From positions 39,956,001-40,020,000 of the forward strand of contig NC_058192.1 in the NCBI RefSeq assembly GCF_907165205.1: a DNA stretch of 64,000 nt, in the 5' to 3' direction. Source of the DNA: Coccinella septempunctata. Its lineage: Eukaryota; Arthropoda; Insecta; Coleoptera; Coccinellidae. Positions 53,493 to 62,899 of this stretch are shown here, in pieces (the stretch's first letter is position 1; each line of letters begins with the position of its first letter). The notes under the pieces are model-generated. The model worked only from the letters and a program-made list of their open reading frames with translations, made no database searches and had not been told where the DNA came from. The position numbers and the translations under genes were made by a program.

Positions 53493-53761
53493 GGCTAAAC
53501 GTTTTTAGTTTTTTTTTTTTTTACAAAGGTGGTTAATATCAATGAGAGGGAAAAGAACGAAAATCACCAATTATTATATAGAAAAAGTCTCACCTGATGT
53601 GATTTGCACAACCAACGATCGATTTGATCTGGACTGAATACAACACAACACAACAAAACTCATTCACAAGACTCGTGTAATCAAAAAATCACTCAACACG
53701 TCTACTCGCTTCGACGTCTCGCTCTAGACTGCAGTCTGACGGAAAAAATGTGTCGATGAAA

Positions 53762-54304
53762 ATACACGAAATACTCTCATTACGCTGTCTATCGACTGAC
53801 CAACGGCCGGTATCACAGTCCATACCCCCAATATGGGAGTGGGGATTTATGCCACTGAGCAACTCGCAATATATTCTACCAAACATACATTTTTATAATT
53901 AATGTGTTGCTCAATAACCCTACATCCTCTCCCAAAGTTGGATTGAAATTTTTCATCACTTCACTAAAATGCATCATCATATCAACAATCATATTTCATT
54001 TCATCACATCATCTGATGTGCATCTAGCGTTCTCTCGGAGTTTAATTATTTCGCATATGTAAAGTCGATTTTTCATTCTACATTTATGTTATTTGGGACC
54101 AATTGTTGATCCCACTGAAGATTTCCTAATTTTCGCAAGTGAACATAACGTACCTTCGACGAATTGAATTTAATGTTTGTTCTTCGCTGGTGAGTTGATT
54201 TCCATTTCATAAATATAAATAACAAACATCTGGTTGTTTTTGCGATAATCGTTGGTATATTAACCGATCTGAAGACTAAAGGAGGCCACACATTCCACGA
54301 TATT
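53762..54304. other. unassigned interval between Jockey G and LINE H
   Basis: No gene is supported. The right part may be 5' UTR of LINE H. The left part flanks the CGATGAAA duplication of Jockey G and is the same pre-insertion DNA as 46282-46360. Confidence 0.35.
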
Positions 54305-55252
54305 ATGCCTTCAACAGGAAATTGTCCGATCTGTGATGACAACTTTATCGTCAACAGCAAGTACATACTGTGCAACTTGTGTTCACTCCACATTCATGTA
54401 CAGTGTCTGCGAATGAAGGATCCTATTCTTGAGGCTTTGACTGAATCAAAAAATCTGCGATTCTACTGCGAAAATTGCATTCCAATTGTAGACTCGAAGC
54501 TAACAAATTGCTCATTGTCTCAGCCCGGAGCTCTTGGCGATCAGTTTGAGTCTTCGGATTTCATCGAGCAGATAGTATCTAAAACAGCGAAGCAAGTCAT
54601 GAATGAAATGAAGAGGAAATTTTCTTAATTCAAGGCGGAAGTTGTAACGGAAATTCATATTTTGAAAGAAAGTAATGTTGATTTAGTTCGACTGCTTACT
54701 TCTCACGAGCAGTATCCAACATCAGATACAACTAAGAAAATCACAATGACATATAATTCGAATAAAGATCAAGATATCTCTGTGAAGGTGGGTAGACAGA
54801 ACAGCTCCAAATCAGTTCTAGTTGGTGCCTCAAATAAAAAAGACACCCACAACAATACGAAACCTCCAGAGAAGTCCAAATAAAATGCTCCAAAACCTCT
54901 TAGGGAAGCTAACCCTGTAGTGGAGGGTTCGTCAAAGAAAATGAACGGACCGATAACCAAAGGAACAGGTGAATCAAATGCATTGATTCAGCTGGCTCCC
55001 AAAGGTAGAAATTGGATTTGGTTGGAAGGACTTGCTAACAAAACAACAGCCGATAACATATTATCATAGGCCAAGGAAATATGGCCACAGAACGACATTT
55101 TATGTTTTGACCTCAAAACAAAACGCTCGAAAAAATCTTTTAAAGTAGAAAGTAGAGATTTGATCCTAGAAGGACTACTGCAAGCCAAGCACTGGCCAAA
55201 GGGAACGCTTCTTAGACCATTTAGGGACGAAAGCAGGGAATTTTCCTCCTAG
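54305..55252 (+). pseudogene. LINE H ORF1: PHD finger protein with stops
   Basis: CPICDDNFIVNSKYILCNLC...HIHVQC...FYCENC is a PHD-type zinc finger at the N-terminus. The C-terminal WIWLEGLANKTTADNILS...VESRDLILEG...AKHWPKGTLLRPFRD resembles the RRM-like domain of LINE I and J ORF1. In-frame stops at 54626-54628 and 54881-54883 and one near 55067 do not change frame. Confidence 0.75.
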
Positions 55253-55323
55253 ACGTCGATTTCATGCTGGCCATTCGGATAAATTCAAGTGTAATTGTTA
55301 TTATCAAAATGTGAGGGGGTTAA

Positions 55324-57279
55324 ATGAACATCAATGACCTAAATCACAAGGTGACCACTTATGTATACACCGCTACCAAAAAAGTATGCATGAGAGCAAA
55401 AACAAAAAACAACCCTAAAATACAGCCAGATACGCTCAAACTGATCGAAGAGAGAAAAAGAACCCCAAGAGATGCATCAGGCTATGGAGAACTAAATAGG
55501 AAGATCCAAAAACAGGTCACAAAAGACATTCGCAACTATAACACCAGAATAATCGAAGATGCAATTGAAGACAATGCGAATATGAAAGTCTTAAGATCGA
55601 AACTTTCCACGGGTAGACACAGAATATCGCAGATGAAAGATCAGAGTGGAAATGTGGTGTCAGACAGTAACAGTATTACTGAACACATAACATATTTTTA
55701 CACATGTCTCTATACTTTTACCAGACCTAGCCCAAGAACTACAGAATCCGTCGTGTGCAATGTGGGATCCGAAGACATCCCTGAGATAAAAAGAGAAGAA
55801 ATAAGATCCGCTCTTAAGCAAATGAAAAATGGAAAATGCAGTGGAGAAGACAAGATCACTAGTGAAATGCTGAGGGGAGGAGGAGACGTCATAGAACAAT
55901 CGTTGCGGATCCTTTTGAACAAATGCTTGGAGGAGGGTAGAATTCCAGAAGCTTGGAAGAATGCAGAAGTTATTCTGCTCTTTAAGAAAGGAGATAAGTT
56001 CAAATTAGAGAATTATCGCCCTATCAGCCTTCTCTCTCACCTATATAAACTCTTCACTAAAATAATTACGAACAGACTTACCCATAAATTTGACTCATAC
56101 CAACCAGTGGAGCAAGCAAGATTTCGTAGAGGCTTTGGGGCAGTGGACCATCTTCAAAGTATAAGAACACTTATAGGGAAAACGTCAGAATACAACGTTC
56201 CTTTACACTTGGCATTCATAGATTTCCACAAGGCATTCGACTCTATCGAAACATGGGCATTTGTGGAAGCAATGGCCGACGCTAGGATAGATTCTCGATA
56301 CACGAATCTGTTGAAATATATATACGAAAATGCAACCTTTCACGTCAAGATAAATGAAGAACGGAAAACACATAAAATCGGATTGAATAGGGGTGTACGT
56401 CAGGGCGATACCATATCTCCAAAATTATTCACCCTCGCTATGGAGAACATCTTCAAATCGTTACACTGGGAAACGAAAGGTATCAACATCGATGGATCGT
56501 ACCTGAACCATCTCCGATTTGCGGATGATATTGTCCTGATTAGCAGTAATGCCCACGAACTGGTAAATATGCTAAAAAAACTGGCGGACGCTGCGGAAAA
56601 GATTGGCTTAAGAATGAACATCTCGAAGACCAAGATAATGAGTAACATCGATGAAGACATCTATTTTCATTCTGCAAAGCTGGAGAATGTGACACAATAT
56701 ATCTATCTTGGACATGCAATAAGATTGGGTAGAGAGAATCAGACAGCGGAGTTGAGCAGGCGAATAAGACTGACATGGATGGCTTTTGGAAAACTAAAAT
56801 ATATATTCAAGAACAACAACATCCCCATAAACCTGAAAAAAAGAGTTTTTGATGCCTGTATACTGCCAGTAGCGACATAAGGTCTTGAAACAATGGCACT
56901 GACAAAAAAATCTACTAGTAAATTAAGGGTAATGCAGAGAGCTATGGAACGTGCGATGCTTGGATTGAGTCTGAGAGATAAGGTGAGAAATGAAGAAATA
57001 CGACAAAGAACAAAGGTCGTAGATATAATACAGCGCGTGGCAGATCTGAAATGGCAATGGGTTGGACACGTGGCTCGTCAAGATTCTAACAGGTGGACAA
57101 ATAAACTTACACACAGGCGACCAAGACAAACAAAACGCAGTGTTGGAAGAACGCAACGGAGATGGTTAGACGACATTAAGGCTCGGGCGGGAAATGGATG
57201 GCATCGGGTGGCACAGGACAGATCGGAATGGAGTCATTTGAAGGAGGCCTACATCCAGGAGTGGATGAAGAATGGCTGA
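55324..57279 (+). pseudogene. RTE reverse transcriptase, single nonsense codon
   Basis: One frame of about 651 codons. RT motifs: MKNGKCSGEDKITSEML, LFKKGDKFKLENYRPISLLS, AFIDFHKAFDSIETW, LNRGVRQGDTISPKLFTLAM, LRFADDIVLISS, YIYLGHAI. The RTE-type C-terminus follows: RQRTKVVDIIQRVADLKWQW, GHVARQDSNRW, and RRWLDDIKARAGNGWHRVAQ. TAA at 56878-56880 (VAT-stop-GLET) replaces what is normally Tyr. No frameshift was seen. Confidence 0.9.
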
Positions 57280-57298
57280 GGAAGAAGAAGAAGAAGAA
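55324..57298 (+). mobile_element. RTE-clade LINE, 5'-truncated
   Basis: Flanked by an 11 bp duplication, GAGGGGGTTAA (55313-55323 and 57299-57309), and ending in a GAA microsatellite (about 57279-57298), the kind of short 3' tail usual in RTE. The endonuclease is missing: the copy starts shortly before the RT. The LINE H frame resumes across it. Confidence 0.9.
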
Positions 57299-57309
57299 GA
57301 GGGGGTTAA

Positions 57310-57870
57310 GAACAAAACTAGGTGAACTCGCGATATCAATCTTAAGCGTAAATTTCGATGTAATTTTACTTACAGAAACATTGTTGACTTCTGACTTTAA
57401 TAATGCTGAAATAGGTCTCAATAATTATTGTATATACAGAAAAGATAGAGATTCAACTAACAGCGATAAACAGAGAGGTGGAGGAGTTTTAATAGCTGTC
57501 AAAAAATGTTTATTATCCCGTCAATTATTTGTTGGTTGCTCCAACATCGAACAACTGTTTGTCGCGGTTAGTGTGGGGTCAAAAACTTTATTATTTTCAA
57601 ACATCTATATCCCACCGAACATCACAGCACTACAGTATGAAACTCACTGTGATGATCTTGAAAATATAATGGATCAGTATTCTTCCGCAGAGTTAATCTG
57701 GTGCGGAGATTATAACCTACCTGGAGTAAGTTGGGGAGTCGGTGCATCACTGGGCATGGGTAGAGGTAAATGCTCTTATAATCATTCCATCATAGCTGCC
57801 ACGATGGCAACATTGTGTTTGGACCAGCTGAATCCGGTAAAAAATTGTAATGACGTTACGTTGGATCCAA
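57310..57870 (+). pseudogene. LINE H ORF2, endonuclease piece
   Basis: NFDVILLTETLLTSDFNNAE, RGGGVLIAVKKC, LLFSNIYIPPNIT and LIWCGDYNLPGVSWG are the ordered AP endonuclease motifs of LINE ORF2. The match fades after about LNPVKNCNDVTLD. Beyond it the sequence (from about 57880) is unrelated and the RT is missing. Confidence 0.8.
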
Positions 57871-58554
57871 GGAGATATAGGAAAGGAGGCGCAAGTGAAG
57901 ATCAGAAATACTCGGCTGCGTCCAATGACGTCACACTAGCGCGCATTGGCGTAGATTAGAAATTTCACGTCACTGAACTAAGGTGTAAACAAACAGACGA
58001 GGTTAGATGTACATTTTTAAGCAGAATGATATGTCCCGCAGGGAAAACGTTGGTTTGTAACATATTGGATCAGAAACTTCTACATCCAGAGTTATGAAAT
58101 CGAATTTATCACAATAATATGAATGATATACGAGTATACGAGAACAGTTAGTGCAGACGTTTGGAATTACACCAACAGCAATACAGTTCTGAAGTTCAGT
58201 ATTGAAGGCATATGAGCTAAATGAAAAGAAGAAAAAATGTCGCTATATGATTACACGGGTCAACACCAAATTTGACTTTGACTGCAAAGCATAAAATTTC
58301 GATATTTCAGATCCTAATTAGACGAAAAAAAAGTATATGGTATGAAAAAGTTTGCATTTGTGTTCAGGAGACTGATTCAACGATACTTCTCGAAATCTCT
58401 GATTTAAATTTTCTATTGATAATAAAACTATGAAATAAATATGTTTATTATTTTTATTGAGTTTAACTATTAAATTATCCTACAAAAAAGTGGAAAATAA
58501 TTTAAAACTGCACGCTTTTACTTTTTATTTTATGTTCATAACTACTTTCTCTCA
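57871..58554. other. unassigned interval
   Basis: No coding sequence, RNA gene or clear repeat boundary supported. AT-rich towards 58500. Confidence 0.3.
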
Positions 58555-58767
58555 CTGAACCCCCAAACATCTTTTACAAGCATTACAAGCAACATGTAGA
58601 GCAAATGGCTTGTCTTGATTTCAAACAGGAAAGTCAAAATATGCTCATAGGCTTCATAGACAACGTGAGATGTCTTTAATTCGTATTTCACGTTTCGAAT
58701 TTTTAATAAATTGATCACATATAAAACGAAATGCATCAGCATCGTATTTACACTTTCTTGACGACAT
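58555..58767 (-). pseudogene. broken copy of a multi-copy arthropod zinc-motif gene
   Basis: The ATG at 58767 opens MSSRKCKYDADAFRFICDQF, a start I recognise from an unnamed protein family present in many copies in insect and cnidarian genomes (KCK.D...F.F.CG.F). After a stop and frameshifts, AYE then YFDFPV then NQDKPFALHVACNACKRCLG continue the family pattern in the right order. The C..C/C..C pairs suggest zinc binding. At least two frame breaks, and the rest of the gene (about 200 more residues) is absent. Function unknown; family recall is from memory and needs a search. Confidence 0.65.
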
Positions 58768-59927
58768 TTGATGTTTGTCTGGGCTTGTAAACAACACCTG
58801 AACGTTTTTTATGACTCGACTGCCCTCTAGCGGCACTTTGGAAAGGTAAACACCCAACTCCCATCGCGCGGTCTTTTTGAAAGTATTAAAAATTAAAAAA
58901 AAATGAAGAATGAGTATTAGTACTACAACTATCACAAAAGCATACTTCATACCAAAAAAAGGTATTTTCCTTTCGTTTTTGTGCATAATTAACCAAAAAA
59001 TCCTAGTATAAACGTTAGGACAAAGAACGAAGATTTTTTTTTACAGTCATGTTATCTGACCTAAATATACCTGTGGAAATGAATGCAGTAGGACAACGGA
59101 AACTGCCTGATAATATAAAAGTTTACTTGAGTATCATGATTCAGGAAAGACAATGAGTAAAGATGAATTTTTAGGAAATATATGAGAAAACCGTATAAGT
59201 ATAAACAATGTCTAATTGATGAACAAGTACGATAGTGGAAAGCAATTCAGTTTTTCGTGATACATTTAGTAAGAATGATATTTCAAAAAGTGCCTTCAAA
59301 CTTGTCAGAAATGTGCTGAAAACCAATCTATTTTTTCAATATTCAACTCAGAAAGGCTGGGTATATAAAATAATTTTCCAATACCTTCATGTACATTGTG
59401 AAATAAGGAGACTATAGGAAAGGAGACAATCCTAGTATGCAAGGTTCATCAACATAAGTCCAGCCTTTTTTCTTGTTAAAGTTTTTCAAGGATGTTTTCT
59501 CATTGTTAAAATAACGCAGTCATATTGGTGCTTGTTCTTCTTATGCCCAACAAATGAGTAGAAAATTTCCTCCAATTAATTTTTGTTTTTAGGTATTTTG
59601 TTTTCGGATAAGAGGTTTAATTCCAGGTACTGCAGGAAAACACTATCCTTAATGGCTAACTGTTAGTTGAACTTTCAAAAGAAGTGTCTCGACTAGAAGT
59701 TTAGTAGGAAAGTACCATTAATGAACTTGGTGAAAGAAATTGAATGGTGCAGTCATTATTTGAATCAATATGGATATGTTGAGTAGGAAAAAATTATCAT
59801 ATGGCTCAGGGACAAACTTTCACACTTTCTAGTGAAACCAATGTCCTAATGAACACCTAAAGAAAAAAACTGTAGTAGCTTAGATAATTATTTCTGACAA
59901 CACAGAATCATTAAATGGGTTGATTAA
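58768..59927. other. unassigned interval
   Basis: A minus-strand frame just upstream of the preceding pseudogene contains a hydrophobic stretch (YAFVIVVVLILILHFFLIF), but nothing supports a gene. No RNA genes or clear repeats were seen. Confidence 0.3.
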
Positions 59928-60035
59928 GAGATAAGATAAGATAATATTTATTTCAGATAAAAATTACAATGTTAACTAAAGTAAACTTTGAAATGAAATT
60001 ACGTCAAAAAAGAAAAATCAAAAGCACAGAGTCTG

Positions 60036-62879
60036 CTATCCAGCTGTATTATCCTTCCAATCTTTAGCCGCGTTGAAAAATTCTTCAACATTATAGGGTT
60101 CTATGTTGAGCAGCATCTTGTATATTTGTTTCTTATAATTCTTTGGTCTAGTTTCATTCTTTATTGTGTCTGGCATTATGTTGAAATATTTTATACATTT
60201 GTATTTGGGTCCTTTCTCTGTAGATGTTCTTCTGTGAATTGGATATTTTAGATTTGTTTTCCTTGTGTTATATATGTTGGATGAGTTCAATTCAAAAAGG
60301 TTCTTGTTTTTGAATACAAAAATCAGACATTCCTGTATGTGCATTGCTGTGATAGTCAAAATTCCATTTTCTCTAAATTTTCCTCTGCATGATTCTCTGT
60401 ATCCCAGTTTGAGAATAATTCGGAGTGCTCTTTTCTGGAGGATGGATATTTGCATTGATTTAGATGCATGGCCATAAAACATGATTCCATACCTTGCTTT
60501 TGACTCAAATACCGCATGATAGATGGTTTTCATGGAGAAGTTATCCAGATATCTCGCCAGTACACTTAAAGAGTAGCAGACTGAGGCCAGGCTGCTTCCC
60601 AGGTTTGAAATATGTTCCTCCCACCTCAGTGTATCATCCACGTAAATTCCTAAAAACTTCGTGAATGAAGTTAGTTCTTGTGTTCTTGCTGTTATCATAA
60701 CCTCCTTTGGGGTCTCAAAAGTTGAATGTGTAGACTTGAACAGTATTGCATTAGTTTTCCCTTCATTCATATGCAGTTTATTTTTTAAAAACCATTCTTT
60801 GATGTTTTCCACCACTTCTGATGTCCTCTGTATCAATTCATTATATTCTTTTGCTTTGATAAGAATATTTGTGTCATCTGCATAATTTGTCAAAGATGTG
60901 AAGTTCTTATTCCTGATACAATCTTCAATATCATTGAGATAGATAATGAATAATAGTGGCCCCAAAATACTTCCTTGTGGTACTCCTAGTTTCAGTTCTT
61001 CAGCATCTGATAAAGCTTGCCCTTCAGGTTTCTCTATGTAAACGTATTGTTTTCTATTTTGTAGATATGAATTTATCAGATCAGATGACTTGTCTCTCAC
61101 CCCAAGTTGTTCCATTTTATGCACTAGATGTTGATGTGATAGGCTATCAAAAGCTTTTGATAGGTCTAGGAAAATGCCCATGGTCAGATCTTTTTCTTCA
61201 AATGCCTCCACTATCTCTACTATGAAATCATAAATGGCAGTATTTGTTGATTTTCCTTTAATATAGGCATGTTGTGAGGATGCTAATATATCTTTCTCCA
61301 AGAGAAATTCCAGAAGTTGATCTGCAATTATCAATTCAAATATTTTCGAAAAGGATGGTAATATACTAACCGGCCTATAATTAGACATTTCATTAGCATC
61401 TCCTTTCTTATAAATCGGTATTACCTTTGCTTCTTTTAATTGCTGTGGGAATATTCCATAGGTTAGCATATTGTTGATAATATATGTTAGTGGTTGAAGT
61501 ATTAAGTCTATGGAGCTCTTGATAACTCTATTAGAAATACCATCTATGCCACAACTATCTTTATTTTTTAACTTGGAACAAGCCAATAGCACCTCATTCT
61601 CAGTTATTTGTCTGAAGATGAGTTTTTCAGTTACACGTTCAATATTATGTGTGAAAGGAACATCCCTCATTCTGTTTATGAGTTCTAATGCCGCTGTAGA
61701 GAAATGATGATTGAAATCAGTTGCTATTTGTTTTGGATTTCCCTCTAACCGTATTGACTCTCTGCTTTCCGCTCCTTTGATATCCTTCACACATTGCCAT
61801 AGACTTTTGCTTTTATTATCTGAAGTAAGTATTTTTCCTTTGTATACTTGGCATTTCTGTTTTCTCAAGATAGAGTCATATTCCCTTTTCACTTTTTTGT
61901 AATCCTCATAATAGCTTTGATTGAAAGTCTTGAGGGTATAAAGTATGTCAAGCTTTTTCTTACAATTAATCTGCTCCTCATTAGGTTTCATTTTCAATAG
62001 TTTCTTTGTATTGTGTGCCTTATCAATTTTTTTCAATGGACAAGCATATTTGAAGTGTTCTGTGTAGCTTTCCAAAAAAGAATTCCATTGCTCATCGACA
62101 TTTTCTTGTGGAATTTCCCAAATTCCATCCCAATTTTCTTCTTTAAGTTCTTCTTTGAGGACTGACAGTGTATACTCATTTACAACTCTTTTATATATGT
62201 AATTCCGACTTATTTCAGTACTTCTCCATTTTAAAGTAATGGTTTGGGTGGTATTATGATCTGACATATGGTTTGGAAATGTCCCCGCTTCATATTCTGT
62301 ATAATTCGTCAAGATGTTATCGATACAAGTTTTTGTAGTTGCTGTAATTCTTGTAGGTTCCATAATCGTTGGAGTTACACCATATGAGTACAAGAGTTGC
62401 TTGAATATTTGTGTATTGCTGTGATTTTGATTCAGCATGTTTATGTTGAAATCACCCGTTATAATAATTCTCTTGTTTCCACTCAAAACATTTAATATTT
62501 TTTCAAGTGTATCGAAAAAAATGTCTGCTTCACCTGATGGCCGATAAATTGCTAATACTAAAGATGCTTCTGTACCTAAGATAATTTCAATTGCTGATAT
62601 TTCCACTACCATCTTAATTGACATCCTCATTATATCCTCTCTCACCTTAAATCTGATATCATTTTTGACATAAATAGCACTACCACCATGTTCATTTTTG
62701 TTTCGACAAAATGCAGTTGCTAGTCTAAAATTTGGTATAGCATAATTTCTTAACTGATCATAAGTTTTCCAGTGCTCTGTTAAGCACAGAACACCCAGTT
62801 TTTTCCTATCTTTTGTCATCAACTCCAGTTGATCTCTGGCATTTCCTATTGATTGTAAATTTTGATGGATTATTTCCAA
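60036..62879 (-). CDS. LINE I ORF2: endonuclease and reverse transcriptase
   Basis: 947 codons without a stop. The ATG at 62879 lies three codons before the first endonuclease motif (IIHQNLQSIGNARDQLEL), so this start is natural. Endonuclease: VLCLTEHWKT, HGGSAIYVKNDIRF, ITGDFNINMLNQNH, MSDHNTTQTI. RT: NKDSCGIDGISNRV, KKGDANEMSNYRPVSILPSF, IFLDLSKAFDSLSHQ, GVPQGSILGPLLFIIYLND, NYADDTNILI, KFLGIYVDDTLRWEEHI. The basic C-terminal tail has GYRESCRGKFRENGILTI. The organisation matches LINE J ORF2. Confidence 0.92.
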   Translation of the reverse strand: MEIIHQNLQSIGNARDQLELMTKDRKKLGVLCLTEHWKTYDQLRNYAIPNFRLATAFCRNKNEHGGSAIYVKNDIRFKVREDIMRMSIKMVVEISAIEIILGTEASLVLAIYRPSGEADIFFDTLEKILNVLSGNKRIIITGDFNINMLNQNHSNTQIFKQLLYSYGVTPTIMEPTRITATTKTCIDNILTNYTEYEAGTFPNHMSDHNTTQTITLKWRSTEISRNYIYKRVVNEYTLSVLKEELKEENWDGIWEIPQENVDEQWNSFLESYTEHFKYACPLKKIDKAHNTKKLLKMKPNEEQINCKKKLDILYTLKTFNQSYYEDYKKVKREYDSILRKQKCQVYKGKILTSDNKSKSLWQCVKDIKGAESRESIRLEGNPKQIATDFNHHFSTAALELINRMRDVPFTHNIERVTEKLIFRQITENEVLLACSKLKNKDSCGIDGISNRVIKSSIDLILQPLTYIINNMLTYGIFPQQLKEAKVIPIYKKGDANEMSNYRPVSILPSFSKIFELIIADQLLEFLLEKDILASSQHAYIKGKSTNTAIYDFIVEIVEAFEEKDLTMGIFLDLSKAFDSLSHQHLVHKMEQLGVRDKSSDLINSYLQNRKQYVYIEKPEGQALSDAEELKLGVPQGSILGPLLFIIYLNDIEDCIRNKNFTSLTNYADDTNILIKAKEYNELIQRTSEVVENIKEWFLKNKLHMNEGKTNAILFKSTHSTFETPKEVMITARTQELTSFTKFLGIYVDDTLRWEEHISNLGSSLASVCYSLSVLARYLDNFSMKTIYHAVFESKARYGIMFYGHASKSMQISILQKRALRIILKLGYRESCRGKFRENGILTITAMHIQECLIFVFKNKNLFELNSSNIYNTRKTNLKYPIHRRTSTEKGPKYKCIKYFNIMPDTIKNETRPKNYKKQIYKMLLNIEPYNVEEFFNAAKDWKDNTAG

Positions 62880-62899
62880 TTCATGTTGTACTTTTATAT

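Larger units (their letters stand above)
46369..53753 (-). mobile_element. Jockey-clade LINE G, full length at insertion, later disrupted
   Basis: Poly(A) as T-run at 46369-46379, 3' UTR, ORF2 pieces (46579-48905 and 51612-51893), ORF1 pieces (51899-52412 and 53121-53492) and a 5' UTR of about 260 bp ending at 53753. CGATGAAA flanks it at 46361-46368 and 53754-53761. It carries a BEL/Pao fragment (48903-51611) in ORF2 and an I-like LINE fragment (about 52420-53118) in ORF1. Same family as copies D and D2. Confidence 0.85.
54305..57870 (+). mobile_element. LINE H, CR1-like, split by an RTE element
   Basis: ORF1 (54305-55252) and the endonuclease start of ORF2 (about 55290-55323, resuming 57310-57870). 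The RTE element at 55324-57298 with duplication GAGGGGGTTAA interrupts the first endonuclease motif, YYQNVRGL-RTKLGEL. ORF2 breaks off around 57870 before any RT. Several stops in ORF1 mark it as old. Confidence 0.75.

Noticed and set aside
53500..53525. T-rich run as a poly(A) tail of a separate LINE
   Set aside because: It lies in the 5' UTR of Jockey G just before its ORF1 start, and no LINE 3' UTR adjoins it.
58654..58986. 110-codon minus-strand ORF with a strongly hydrophobic segment
   Set aside because: The part before the internal MSSRKCKYD start is low-complexity 5' sequence; the family-like part begins only at 58767.
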